Notes: generated by a model not told the origin, from the letters alone. A stretch of DNA of 64,000 nt from Rhodoplanes tepidamans (GCF_030813915.1 NZ_JAUSUJ010000010.1:147991-211990), one strand, 5' to 3'. Positions 33,408-42,243 are shown, counted from the first letter of the stretch. Made by a program: numbers and translations.

Positions 33408-34327
33408 CGCCGCTCCGCTTCGCCGAACGTGTCGAGCCAGTGCCGCGCGATCGCCTGTCGCGGCGCGATCCAGGCGGTGCCGGAGCTCGTGACATGCGTC
33501 AGAATCCGGTCGAGCGCGCCCATGCGACCCGGCCGGCCGATCATCCGCGGATGCAGGCCGACCGACATCATTTTGGGCGCCGTCTCGCCTTCGCACGCCA
33601 GCCAGTCGAAGGCGTCGATCACGTAGTCGGCGAAGTCCGCCCCGCTGAAGCGCTGGGTGTGCTGGAAATGCATGTCGTTGGTGTCGAACGCGTAGGGCAG
33701 CACCAAGTGCCGCCGCTCGCCGACCGCGACGAAGAACGGCAGGTCGTCGTTGTAGGCGTCGCTGTCGTAGAGGAAGCCGCCCTCCTCGACCAGCAGCCGC
33801 CTTGTGTTGGGCGAGGCGGCCGAGCGCGTGTGCCAGCCGACCGGCCGCGCGCCGGTCGCCGTGGCGATCGCCCGCACCGTGCGGGCGATGCGGTCGCGCT
33901 CGGTGCGCTCGTCCATGCCGGCGTGGCTCTCCCACCGCCAGCCATGCGCCGCGACCTCGTGGCCGCGGTCGGCCGCGTCGCGGGCGATCTCGGGCACGCG
34001 CTCGACGGCGCGGCCGCAGGCGCTCACCGTCGCGGTCACGCCGTGGCGGTCGAGCAGGTCCATCACGCGCCACCAGCCGGCCCGCGTGCCGTACTCGAAA
34101 TGGCTCTCGATGCACGGATCGGGCCCGTCGAGCCGGTGCTCGACCTCGTAGATGCCTTCGTTGCGCGGGTCGCCCTCCGACACCGAAAGCTCCGCTCCCT
34201 CCTCGAAGTTCACGACGACCGACACGGCGACGCGCGCTCCGCCCGGCCAGCGCGGATGCGGCGGCTTGCCGCCGTAGCCGACGAGATCGCGCCGCGTGGG
34301 GCGCCGCAGGCTGACGGGCGCGGTCAT
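33404..34327 (-). CDS. Polysaccharide-deacetylase fold hydrolase, PuuE (allantoinase)-like
   Basis: The product is 307 aa; its ATG at 34327 overlaps the stop of the permease gene (ATGA). The NodB-like fold is of the PuuE type: VAVSVVVNFEEGAELSV, SHFEYGTRAGWWRVMDLLDRHGVTATVSACGRAVERVP, GHEVAAHGWRWESHAGMDERTERDRIARTV, GWHTRSAASPNTRRLLVEEGGFLYDSDAYNDDLPFF and SVGLHPRMIGRPGRM. PuuE hydrolyses allantoin to allantoate without needing the amidohydrolase metal centre. Substrates could also be other amides or N-acyl compounds. It is co-transcribed with the importer upstream and the racemase downstream. Confidence 0.87.
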   Translation of the reverse strand: MTAPVSLRRPTRRDLVGYGGKPPHPRWPGGARVAVSVVVNFEEGAELSVSEGDPRNEGIYEVEHRLDGPDPCIESHFEYGTRAGWWRVMDLLDRHGVTATVSACGRAVERVPEIARDAADRGHEVAAHGWRWESHAGMDERTERDRIARTVRAIATATGARPVGWHTRSAASPNTRRLLVEEGGFLYDSDAYNDDLPFFVAVGERRHLVLPYAFDTNDMHFQHTQRFSGADFADYVIDAFDWLACEGETAPKMMSVGLHPRMIGRPGRMGALDRILTHVTSSGTAWIAPRQAIARHWLDTFGEAERR

Positions 34328-35124
34328 TCGCTCGTCCCCGCCATGCGGTGCAGGCCGATCAGGCGGTCGCTGGCGACCAGCAGGATCACGGTGGCGGCGA
34401 GGATCAGGGTGGAGAGCGCCGCCAGCGTCGGGTCGGGCGCCTCCTCGATGTATTGGAGCATCTTGATGGGCAACGTCTTGGTCCGCACGTCGGTCAGGAA
34501 GATCGACACCGGATAGTTGTCGAAGGAGGCGAGGAAGCTGAACAGCCCCGCGGTGAGGAAGGAGGGCGCCAGCGCCGGGACCATCACCCGGAGGATCGCG
34601 CCCGCATAGGTGCAGCCGAGCGTGCGGGCCGCCTCGACCAGGGTGAAGTCGAACAGCGCCAGCCCGGCGATCATGGTGCGGGCCACGTAGGGCAGCGTCA
34701 CGACGAGATGAGCGAGCAGCAGCGCGCTCCATGTCGCCGTGAAGCCCACGGCGCGAAAATACTGCAGCAGTGCGATGCCGAGCACGAGGCCCGGCATCAT
34801 CAGCGGCGACACCAGGGCTGTCGCCAGCGTCTCGGCGCCGGGCAGCCGGCCGCGCACGATGGCGATGGCGGCGAGCGTGCCGATGACAAGCGCGATCGCG
34901 GTCGACAGCAGCGCGATCTGCAGCGACAGCGACAGTGCCGGCCAGAAGCCGTCGAGCCGGCCGATGCGCGCGTACCAGCGCAGCGATGCCCCCTCGAGCG
35001 GCAGGTCGAACACCGGTGTCGGCGAGACGCTCGCCGCCACCACGGTGAGGAGCGGCACCGCCAGGAACAGCACCGCGGCGAGCGCGGCGAGCCAGGCGAA
35101 GCCGATCGCGAGGCGCGCCGTCAT
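34324..35124 (-). CDS. ABC transporter permease, PotC-like
   Basis: The product is 266 aa with six hydrophobic helices. The EAA loop reads LVEAARTLGCTYAGAILRVMVPALAPSFLTAGLFSF, and the family opening MTARLAIGFAWLAALAAVLFLAVPLLTVVAASVSP is typical of PotC-type subunits. It overlaps its neighbours by 4 bases on both sides, so it is tightly coupled in the operon. Confidence 0.88.
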   Translation of the reverse strand: MTARLAIGFAWLAALAAVLFLAVPLLTVVAASVSPTPVFDLPLEGASLRWYARIGRLDGFWPALSLSLQIALLSTAIALVIGTLAAIAIVRGRLPGAETLATALVSPLMMPGLVLGIALLQYFRAVGFTATWSALLLAHLVVTLPYVARTMIAGLALFDFTLVEAARTLGCTYAGAILRVMVPALAPSFLTAGLFSFLASFDNYPVSIFLTDVRTKTLPIKMLQYIEEAPDPTLAALSTLILAATVILLVASDRLIGLHRMAGTSE

Positions 35125-35993
35125 CGCGAGCCTCCGCTGCGGCCGAGGCGCGCACTGAGCGCGACCGCCGTCAGCGTTATGGCGAGCAGCACGACGCCGG
35201 CCGCGGCGCCGAACCCCGGCTGACGCGCCAGCAGGAAGGCTTTCGCGATGGTGGTGGAGAGCGTCGGATAGCGCTCGCCGATCAGGAGCGTCGGCACCAC
35301 ATAGGCCGAGACCGAGAGCGAGAACACCAGCGCGACGCCGGCGATGATGCCGGGCAGGGTCAGCGGCATCACCACCCGCACGAAGGCGACGACGGGCGAC
35401 GCCCCGAGCGTCGCGGCCGCCTCGACGAGGCGATGGTCGAGCTGGGCGACCACGGCGTAGATCGGCAGGATCATGAACGGGAGAAAGATGTTCACGGCGC
35501 CGACGATCAGCGCCGTCTCGGTGAAGATCATGCGGATCGGCTCGTCGACGATGCCGAGCGCGATCAGCACGGTGTTCACCAGCCCGTCGCTGCGCAGCAG
35601 GATCGTCCAGGCGAAGGCCTTGACGATGACGCTCGCGGCGAGCGGCAGGAACAGCGCCGCCAGCATCACGCTGCGCAGCACGCCGCGGGCGCGGGCGAGC
35701 GCGAAGGACGCCGGATAGCCGATCAGGAAGGCGATACCCGTGGTGAGCAGCGCGAGCCGCAGCGAGTTCCAGATCACGCCGAGATAATGCGGCGTCGCGA
35801 GCTTCTCGTACTCCGACAGGGTCAGCCCGGCCGGGCCGGCGACGCTCGCCGTGAACAGGAGCGCCAGCGGCAGGGCGAACAGCACGACGAGCACGAGCGT
35901 CGCCGGGCCGGCGAAGCCGATCGCCAGCCAGCGCTCGCGATCCGGCGCCGGCGACACGACCGGGGACGGTGCGGGCAGCTCGGTCGCGGTCAT
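35121..35993 (-). CDS. ABC transporter permease, PotB-like
   Basis: The product is 290 aa with six helices. The EAA loop is RLVEAAATLGASPVVAFVRVVMPLTLPGIIAGVALVFSLSVSAYVVPTLLIG, and TLVLVVLFALPLALLFTASVAGP opens the membrane part. Start and stop overlap the ATPase and PotC-like genes by 4 bases. It pairs with the 34324-35124 product to form the membrane channel. Confidence 0.88.
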   Translation of the reverse strand: MTATELPAPSPVVSPAPDRERWLAIGFAGPATLVLVVLFALPLALLFTASVAGPAGLTLSEYEKLATPHYLGVIWNSLRLALLTTGIAFLIGYPASFALARARGVLRSVMLAALFLPLAASVIVKAFAWTILLRSDGLVNTVLIALGIVDEPIRMIFTETALIVGAVNIFLPFMILPIYAVVAQLDHRLVEAAATLGASPVVAFVRVVMPLTLPGIIAGVALVFSLSVSAYVVPTLLIGERYPTLSTTIAKAFLLARQPGFGAAAGVVLLAITLTAVALSARLGRSGGSR

Positions 35994-37099
35994 GCGCGCG
36001 CCTCCGGATCCGGATAGGCGAAGGTCTCGGCCACGGGCCAGACCAGCCGGGCCGCGTCGCCGGGGTTCAGCGCCGAGGCGATGCGCCCGGGCGCCTCGGC
36101 GAGCAGGACCTGGTCACCGGCCGCGACCTCGATGCGGCTGCGCGAGCCCTGGAAGATCACGGCCCGGATGCGGCCGTCGACGCTGTTGCGGGCGCGGTCC
36201 GAACCCTCGTGGCCGACCGTGTCGGCGACGACCCGCAGATGCTCGGGGCGGGTCGCGACCACCACCGAAGAGCCCGCCAGGAACTGCCCCATCGCCGCGA
36301 CGCGCCCGACCGGCGTGTCGACCGCGACCATGCCGTCGCCCGCCGCCGCCACGGTGCCGCGCAGCCGCGTCGACTGCCCGACGAAGCCGAGCGTGAACAG
36401 CGTCGCGGGGCGCTCGTACAGGGTCTTGGGATCGGCGAGCTGCTCGATGCGGCCGCCGTTCATCACGGCGATGCGGTCCGACATGGTGAGCGCCTCGTCC
36501 TGGTCGTGGGTGACGAAGATCGCGGTGGCGCCGATCTCGCGCAGGAGACGCCGCAGCTCCACCTGCATCTCCTCGCGCAGGTTGCGGTCGAGGGCCGAGA
36601 GCGCCTCGTCGAACAGCAGCACCTCGGGCTCGACCGCCAGCGCGCGGGCGAGCGCCACCCGCTGCTGCTGGCCGCCGGACAGCGCCGACACGCGGCGCGC
36701 GCCGAGATGCTCGAGCCGCACCAGCGACAGGGTGCGGGCCACGGCGCGGTCGATCTCGTCTCGCCGACGCCCGCGCACCGACAGGCCGAAGGCGACATTG
36801 CCGGCGACGGTCAGGTGCGGGAACAGCGCGTAGCTCTGGAACACCACGCCGACATTGCGGCGATGGGGCGGGACGCGGGTGACGTCGCGGCCGGCGATGG
36901 CGATCGTGCCCTCCTCCGGCGTTGCCAGCCCCGCTACGAGGCGGAGCAGCGTGGTCTTGCCGCAGCCCGACGGACCGAGCAGCGTCACCAGCTCGCCGCG
37001 GTCGACCGTGAGGTCGACGCGGTCGAGCACCGTGAGGGGGCCGTATCGCTTGGAGACACGGCGGACGGCGACGTGCGGGGGCGCGTCCGGAGCGGTCAT
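35990..37099 (-). CDS. ABC transporter ATP-binding protein, PotA-like
   Basis: The product is 369 aa from the ATG at 37099, overlapping the stop of the binding-protein gene. Walker A GPSGCGKTT, Q-loop VVFQSYALFPHLTV, signature LSGGQQQRVALARAL, Walker B LLFDEALSALD (the usual DEPLSALD has Ala for Pro) and H-loop FVTHDQDEAL are present. A C-terminal TOBE-like domain (about 290-365) is of the polyamine/iron-type ATPase. It energises import through the two permeases downstream. Confidence 0.92.
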   Translation of the reverse strand: MTAPDAPPHVAVRRVSKRYGPLTVLDRVDLTVDRGELVTLLGPSGCGKTTLLRLVAGLATPEEGTIAIAGRDVTRVPPHRRNVGVVFQSYALFPHLTVAGNVAFGLSVRGRRRDEIDRAVARTLSLVRLEHLGARRVSALSGGQQQRVALARALAVEPEVLLFDEALSALDRNLREEMQVELRRLLREIGATAIFVTHDQDEALTMSDRIAVMNGGRIEQLADPKTLYERPATLFTLGFVGQSTRLRGTVAAAGDGMVAVDTPVGRVAAMGQFLAGSSVVVATRPEHLRVVADTVGHEGSDRARNSVDGRIRAVIFQGSRSRIEVAAGDQVLLAEAPGRIASALNPGDAARLVWPVAETFAYPDPEARA

Positions 37100-38166
37100 G
37101 CCATCTCCTTGATCCATCGCTCGGTCCAGCCGGCCCGCTCCTTGGCGAAGAAGGCCCAGTCGGGGGCGAACAGCGCGGCGCTGTCGGGGAAGCCGGCCGG
37201 CGTGGTGGCGGCCGGGTTGGTCGGCGCCACGAAGGCCCTGGTGGCGAGGATCGACTGAATCTCGGGCGACAGGACCGCGTCGATCACGGCGTCGGCGAGC
37301 CCGTCGGCCGGCGCCCCCTTCACCTTGGCGATGCCGGACGGCATGGCGAAGCCGCCCTCGGCGGGAATCGCGAGGTCGACGGGCGAGCCCTCGGCCTTGC
37401 GGATCAGCGTGTAGGCCGAGAACTGGCCGCCGATCATCCACGCCTCGCCCTGCTCCAGCAGATTGATGGCCTGCGGCGCGTTGGTGTAGACGCTCAGCAG
37501 GTTCGGCTTGAGGCTCTTCAGCTTCCTGAAGGCCGCATCGATCTCGTACTGGGCCTCCTTGAACGGCTTGCCGGTCTCGAGATGCGCCGCGACCAGCAGC
37601 GTCCAGTAGCCTTCGGTGTTCTGGATCGACGGCACGATCACCTTCTGGCCGTAGCGCGCGTCCCACAGGTCGGCCCAGCGCGCCGGCGGCTGCTTCATCC
37701 GGCGGGTCGAGAAGGCGATGCCGGCCCACGGCTTCTGATAGTTCGCCCACAGGCCGTCGCGATGCACGGCGCCCGGCACCAGCCGGCCGAGATTGGGCAC
37801 CGCGGACGCCGTCATCGGCGTGATCAGCCCCTCGGCGGCGGCCGGGATCATCACCGGATCGTCCATGATCACGACCGACATCTTGGGGCTCGCCTTGTCG
37901 GCCTGCATCTTCTGCAGGTTGGTGAGCGAGTTCGTTCCCTCGTAGAGGATCTTGGCGTCGAGCTTCTTCTCGATGACCGGGAAGACGTCGGCGTTGAGGT
38001 AGCGGGCCGCGCCGGCGGGGCCGCCGACCACGATCTCCCTGGGCGCCGCCCGCACCACGGCCGGGCAGGCGATGCCGGCGACGGCGCCCGCGACGGCGCC
38101 TCCGCCGAGCTGCAGGACGGAGCGGCGGGAAAGGCCGCGACGGATGGGTCGGAGGTCTCGGGTCAT
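37096..38166 (-). CDS. ABC transporter substrate-binding protein (polyamine-type fold), Tat-exported
   Basis: The product is 356 aa from the ATG at 38166, with GTGAGGACACCG upstream. The leader carries SRRSVLQLGGGAVAGAVAG, a Tat motif. The mature protein is a type II binding fold (REIVVGGPAGAARYLNADVFPVIEKKLDAKILYEG; DPVMIPAAAEGLITPM; YTNAPQAINLLEQGEAWMIGGQ). First gene of a five-gene overlapping operon (binding protein, ATPase, two permeases, PuuE-like, then the racemase), followed after a gap by eutBC. The ligand is unknown; the neighbours suggest a small nitrogen compound such as allantoin or a hydantoin. Confidence 0.88.
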   Translation of the reverse strand: MTRDLRPIRRGLSRRSVLQLGGGAVAGAVAGIACPAVVRAAPREIVVGGPAGAARYLNADVFPVIEKKLDAKILYEGTNSLTNLQKMQADKASPKMSVVIMDDPVMIPAAAEGLITPMTASAVPNLGRLVPGAVHRDGLWANYQKPWAGIAFSTRRMKQPPARWADLWDARYGQKVIVPSIQNTEGYWTLLVAAHLETGKPFKEAQYEIDAAFRKLKSLKPNLLSVYTNAPQAINLLEQGEAWMIGGQFSAYTLIRKAEGSPVDLAIPAEGGFAMPSGIAKVKGAPADGLADAVIDAVLSPEIQSILATRAFVAPTNPAATTPAGFPDSAALFAPDWAFFAKERAGWTERWIKEMA

Positions 38167-38227
38167 CGGTGTCCTCACTGCGGGCCGAACGGCGCTACAC
38201 GGCCAGCAAAGCAAGCCCCGGGCCAGT

Positions 38228-38337
38228 TGTGCACATTTTTCTATGTTCCCGTGTTTGCAACGGCTTAGTTGAAGACTATTGTCGCGGCTGGGGATTGCCC
38301 CGACAAAATGTGCACATTCTCTGGATTAATGTGCACA
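38228..38337. promoter_or_regulatory. Three TGTGCACA operator-like palindromes between ABC operon and GntR gene
   Basis: TGTGCACA occurs at 38228-38235, 38309-38316 and 38330-38337, each followed by TT (consensus wTGTGCACATTy). The last two are exactly 21 bp apart (two helical turns) and lie just before the GntR start; the first is 62 bp before the ABC operon start. The whole gap is AT-richer than its surroundings. Likely binding sites for the adjacent FadR-type repressor (inference). Confidence 0.7.
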
Positions 38338-38363
38338 TTTCTGCGGCGCCCCGGGAGAGATGC

Positions 38364-39104
38364 GTGCCGAGCCGACAGCCACGGGCCCCCAAGGCCGATC
38401 CGGAGACCGACGAGGCGATCCACGCGGCGATCGCCCGCGCCGTCATGGACGGGTCGCTGCGGGCCGGCACCAAGCTGGCCGAGCACCGGCTGGCGGAGAT
38501 CTTCGGCGTGTCGCGCGAGCGCATCCGCAAGGTGCTGCACCGGCTCGGCGCCGAGCGGCGGATCGAGATCATCCCCAACCGCGGCGCCCGCGTGCCGCAG
38601 CCGACCCTCGCCGAGATCCGCGCGATCTACGAAGCGCACCGGGTGCTGGAGGCCGGCGTGCTGATGGCGCTGCTGCCCAGGCTGGACGACGCGGTCCTGG
38701 CGCGGCTCGACGCGCATCTCGCCGAGGAGCGCGCCGCCGCCGAGCGCGGCGACCGTAGCGCCTCGGTGCGGCTGTCCGGCGCGTTCCACCTGCTGCTGGT
38801 CGACGCGGTCGGCAATGCCGAGCTGTCGCGCATCCTGCGCGACCTGCTCAGCCGGTCGTCCGTCATGGTGTCGGTCTACGAGCCGGCGAGCCAGTCGATC
38901 TGCGCCGTCGACGAGCACGGCGCCATCGTCGAAGCCCTGCGGGCCCGCGACGTCGCGCGCGCCGTCGCCCTGTCGGCCCACCACTTCCAGCATGTCGAGC
39001 AGCGCCTGCGGGTCGACCCGGGACCGGCACCCGCCACCGACCTCGCGGCGGCGTTCCGGCCCTATGCGCCGGCGAAGACGGTCCGCGCCCGGCGCGGCCG
39101 CTGA
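38364..39104 (+). CDS. GntR-family (FadR subgroup) transcriptional regulator
   Basis: The product is 246 aa. The GTG at 38364 (VPSRQPRAPKADPETDEAIHAAIARAV) has CGGGAGAGATGC before it; the ATG at 38169 would run through the operator sites. The winged helix-turn-helix is at about 20-80 (AGTKLAEHRLAEIFGVSRERIRKVLHRLGAERRIEIIPNRGARVPQPT). The all-helical FCD ligand domain follows (EIRAIYEAHRVLEAGVLMALLP; GAFHLLLVDAVGNAELSRILRDLLSRSS; DEHGAIVEALRARDVARAVALSAHHFQHVE), with Asp/His residues that bind metal in relatives. It is divergent from the ABC/PuuE/racemase operon and probably controls it. Confidence 0.9.
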   Translation: MPSRQPRAPKADPETDEAIHAAIARAVMDGSLRAGTKLAEHRLAEIFGVSRERIRKVLHRLGAERRIEIIPNRGARVPQPTLAEIRAIYEAHRVLEAGVLMALLPRLDDAVLARLDAHLAEERAAAERGDRSASVRLSGAFHLLLVDAVGNAELSRILRDLLSRSSVMVSVYEPASQSICAVDEHGAIVEALRARDVARAVALSAHHFQHVEQRLRVDPGPAPATDLAAAFRPYAPAKTVRARRGR

Positions 39105-39111
39105 CCGCCGC

Positions 39112-39813
39112 TCACGCCTTGCCGTACACGGGCACCACGGCGCCGCGGGTGACGCGGTTGTCGGGGGAGGCGAGGAACAGGATGGTGGCGGCCACCTCCT
39201 CGACCTTGGGCCAGGCCGAGAGGTCGGCCCTGGGCATGTCCTGGCGGTTGGTCGGCGTGTCCATGATCGATGGGGCGACGGCGTTGACCAGCACCCCCTC
39301 CTTGGCCACCTCCTCGGCGAGCGCCACGGTCAGCGCCGCGACCGCCGCCTTGGCGGCGGCGTAGATCGCCATGCCGGCGCCGGTGCGCCATTCGAGCGCC
39401 GGCCGCGCCGCCACGTTGACGATGCGGCCGCCGTTCCGCCCGCGCGAGAAGGCGCGCAGTGCCGCCCGGCAGCACAGGGCGCAGGTGACGAGATTGACGT
39501 CGATCTGCTGGCGCAGCACGTCCTCGTCGAGATCCCGCAGGGGGCCGAAGGCGAAGCCGCCGGCGAGGTGGATCGACGCCCACAGCGGCGGCAGCCGTTC
39601 GTAGAGCCCGTCCACGGCCTCGGCGTCGCCGAGGTCCATCTCGCCGTAGAGGATCACACGCGCGTGGTCGCGCATCGGAAACGCCGCCGCGGCGCTCTCG
39701 CGCTGATAGGGGACGTGACAGACGGCGCCCGCCTCGACCAGGGCCGCCACCACGCCGCTGCCGAGCGCCCCGGTGCCGCCCGTCACCACCACGTGCCGTC
39801 CGCTGAAATCCAT
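39112..39813 (-). CDS. Short-chain dehydrogenase/reductase with altered active site
   Basis: The product is 233 aa from the ATG at 39813. The cofactor motif is TGGTGALG near the N-terminus, with the usual NAG replaced by AGG. The catalytic Tyr-x3-Lys is IYAAAK. The catalytic Ser position in VNVAARPALEW appears as Ala. It may be a variant or non-classical SDR; substrate unknown. It ends 8 bp from the GntR gene stop in a convergent layout and is divergent from the potA-like gene. Confidence 0.82.
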   Translation of the reverse strand: MDFSGRHVVVTGGTGALGSGVVAALVEAGAVCHVPYQRESAAAAFPMRDHARVILYGEMDLGDAEAVDGLYERLPPLWASIHLAGGFAFGPLRDLDEDVLRQQIDVNLVTCALCCRAALRAFSRGRNGGRIVNVAARPALEWRTGAGMAIYAAAKAAVAALTVALAEEVAKEGVLVNAVAPSIMDTPTNRQDMPRADLSAWPKVEEVAATILFLASPDNRVTRGAVVPVYGKA

Positions 39814-39991
39814 TCCGTCCCCCCTGCCCGGCGCGCCGCGCCCCGTCGTCCGGCCCGCCCCGGCCGGCGAATCACCGCGTCCGCGACCATAGCGAAGATT
39901 CCGGTTGATCCGCGCGCCGTCGCTCCCCATCAAGGGGCCGAGCAGGACCCCGAGCAGGACCCGACCTGGCCTCCATCGCAGCGGACCCCCG

Positions 39992-41179
39992 ATGCCCCGA
40001 GCCGTGGCCCCGACCCCCGCCCGCCCCGCCGGACGCGACGCCCGCCCTGCGGGCGACCGCGCGGAGAAGCATCGCCCCATGGTGCGGTTCGACACGGTGA
40101 CGCGGCGCTTCGCCGACGTCACCGCGGTCGATCGCCTCGGCCTCGACATTCGCGAAGGCGAGTTCTTCGCCCTGCTCGGCCCCTCCGGCTGCGGCAAGAC
40201 CACGCTGCTGCGCATGCTGGCCGGCTTCGAGCGACCCGACGACGGCCGCATCCTGCTGGCCGGCGAGGACATCGCGGCGGTGCCGCCCTGGCAGCGGCCC
40301 GTCAACATGATGTTCCAGAGCTACGCGCTGTTTCCCCACCTCACCGTCGCCGGCAACATCGCCTTCGGGCTGAAGCAGGAGCGGCTGCCCAGGCCGGAGA
40401 TCGACGCGCGCGTCGCCGAGATGCTGCGCCTCGTGCGGCTCGAAGGGCTCGGCGGCCGCAGGCCGCACCAGCTCTCCGGCGGCCAGCGCCAGCGCGTCGC
40501 GCTCGCCCGCGCGCTCGCCAAGCATCCCAAGGTGCTCCTCCTCGACGAGCCGCTGGCGGCGCTCGACAAGAAGCTACGGGAGGAGACCCAGTTCGAGCTG
40601 ATGGCCCTGCAGGAGCGGCTCGCCACCACCTTCGTGATCGTCACCCACGACCAGGAGGAGGCGATGACCATGGCGGACCGCATCGGCGTGATGAACCACG
40701 GCCGCCTCGCCCAGGTCGGCACGCCGGCCGAGATCTACGAGCAGCCGCGCTCGCGCTGGGTCGCCGGCTTCATCGGCGACGTCAACCTGATCGACGGCAC
40801 GGTGGCGGCGATCGCCAGCGACGGGATCGAGATCGCCGACGCCGCCGGCCGCCGCTTCCGGGCCGCCGGGGCGCCGCCCGTGCAGACGGGCGACGCGGTC
40901 ACGCTGGCGGTGCGGCCGGAGAAGTTCGCGGTCGCGACCGGCGCAGATGCGGCCGGCGCGGACGTGGCCGGCGCGGCACCGGTCAACAGCGTCGCCGGCA
41001 AGGTGGCCGACATCGGCTATCTCGGCGACATCTCGGTCTACAAGGTGCGGCTCGACGACGGCACCGTGCTGAAGGCCTCGGTGACCAACGCGCACCGGCA
41101 CACCACGCCCGCCATCGGCTGGGACGACACCGTCCGGCTGTCCTTCCCGCCCGCCGCCGCCGCGGTGCTGACCGAGTGA
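39992..41179 (+). CDS. Spermidine/putrescine-type ABC transporter ATP-binding protein, PotA-like
   Basis: The product is 395 aa from the ATG at 39992; an ATG at 40079 (MVRFDTVTRRFAD) is the alternative. Walker A GPSGCGKTT, Q-loop MMFQSYALFPHLTV, signature LSGGQRQRVALARAL, Walker B LLLDEPLAALD, H-loop IVTHDQEEAM, and a TOBE domain (about 290-390: GFIGDVNLIDGTV; VTLAVRPEKFAV; IGYLGDISVYKVRL) match PotA/PotG. The permeases follow in the same direction after a palindromic repeat. No binding-protein gene is alongside, so it must use one from elsewhere. Confidence 0.93.
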   Translation: MPRAVAPTPARPAGRDARPAGDRAEKHRPMVRFDTVTRRFADVTAVDRLGLDIREGEFFALLGPSGCGKTTLLRMLAGFERPDDGRILLAGEDIAAVPPWQRPVNMMFQSYALFPHLTVAGNIAFGLKQERLPRPEIDARVAEMLRLVRLEGLGGRRPHQLSGGQRQRVALARALAKHPKVLLLDEPLAALDKKLREETQFELMALQERLATTFVIVTHDQEEAMTMADRIGVMNHGRLAQVGTPAEIYEQPRSRWVAGFIGDVNLIDGTVAAIASDGIEIADAAGRRFRAAGAPPVQTGDAVTLAVRPEKFAVATGADAAGADVAGAAPVNSVAGKVADIGYLGDISVYKVRLDDGTVLKASVTNAHRHTTPAIGWDDTVRLSFPPAAAAVLTE

Positions 41180-41195
41180 GGAGGATGCGCAGCAC

Positions 41196-41307
41196 GGTCG
41201 TCATTCCGGGGCGCGGCGAAGCCGCGAACCCGGAATCCAACCACACTCACGGCGCGCGTGGCTGGACTCCGGGTTCGCGAGCCGGAGGCGCGCGCCCCGG
41301 AACGACC
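41196..41307. repeat. Nested palindromic repeat inside the potA-potB gap
   Basis: GGTCGTCATTCCGG and CCGGAACGACC arms surround inner pairs (CCGGAATCC / GGACTCCGG) and a GGCGCGCG centre. It is the same family as 11253-11357. It lies between the ATPase and permease genes of one transporter, where it could form a hairpin in the mRNA. Confidence 0.75.
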
Positions 41308-41321
41308 GGCGAGTGAAGGCC

Positions 41322-42242
41322 ATGCCCGACGTCACCGATCGGAGAACCTCCCCCGGCGAGCGGCTGATCGTCGCCCTGCCCTATCTGTGGCTGGTCGCCT
41401 TCTTCCTGGTGCCGTTCCTGATCGTCGGGCGGATCAGCCTGTCGCAGACCGCGATCGCGCAGCCGCCCTACACGCCGGTGCTCGACCTCTCGGCGGGCCT
41501 CTCGGGGATCGCCGACTTCGTCCGCGCCCTCTCGACCGAGACCTACGGGCTGATCGCGAGCGACGACCTCTATCTCTTCTCCTATCTGAAGAGCCTGCAG
41601 GTGGCGCTGGTGTCGACCGCGATCCTGCTGGTGATCGGCCTGCCGATCGCGCATGCGATGGCGCGGGCGCCGGCGCGGCTGCAGCCGCTCCTGGTCGTCG
41701 CCGTGATGCTGCCGTTCTGGACCTCGTTCCTGATCCGCATCTACGCCTGGATGACCATCCTGCAGCACGACGGCCTGTTGAATCAGGCCCTCCTCGCGCT
41801 CGGGCTCGTCGACACGCCGCCGGTCTGGCTCGCCACCGACACTGCCGTGATCATCGGCATCGTCTACTCCTACCTGCCCTTCATGGTGCTGCCGCTCTAC
41901 GCCAGCCTGCAGAAGCTCGACGAGACGCTGATGGAGGCGGCCGCCGATCTCGGCTGCCCGCGCTGGAAGAGCTTCTGGCTCGTCACCGTGCCGCTGATCC
42001 TGCCCGGCGTCGGCGCCGGATGCCTCCTGTGCATGATCCCGATCGTCGGCGAGTTCGTGATTCCCGACCTGCTCGGCAGCTCGGAGACCATGATGATCGG
42101 CCAGACGCTGTGGACCGAGTTCTTCTCCAACAAGGACTGGCCGGTCGCCTCGGCGATCGCCGTGGTGCTGCTGGTGCTGCTGGTCGGGCCGATCGCCGGC
42201 TACGAGGCGCTGCAGTCGCGCCAGATCCGCGAGGGTCGCTGA
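41322..42242 (+). CDS. Spermidine/putrescine-type ABC permease, PotB/PotH-like
   Basis: The product is 306 aa from the ATG at 41322 (a GTG at 41313 is possible; GAAGG lies before the ATG). Six helices are visible, and the family blocks ALPYLWLVAFFLVPFLIVGRISLSQ, LPFWTSFLIRIYAWMTIL and the EAA loop LMEAAADLGCPRWKSFWLVTVPLILPGVGAGCLLCMIPIVGEFVIPDLLG are strong. It pairs with the next gene, one base downstream. Confidence 0.93.
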   Translation: MPDVTDRRTSPGERLIVALPYLWLVAFFLVPFLIVGRISLSQTAIAQPPYTPVLDLSAGLSGIADFVRALSTETYGLIASDDLYLFSYLKSLQVALVSTAILLVIGLPIAHAMARAPARLQPLLVVAVMLPFWTSFLIRIYAWMTILQHDGLLNQALLALGLVDTPPVWLATDTAVIIGIVYSYLPFMVLPLYASLQKLDETLMEAAADLGCPRWKSFWLVTVPLILPGVGAGCLLCMIPIVGEFVIPDLLGSSETMMIGQTLWTEFFSNKDWPVASAIAVVLLVLLVGPIAGYEALQSRQIREGR

Positions 42243-42243
42243 G

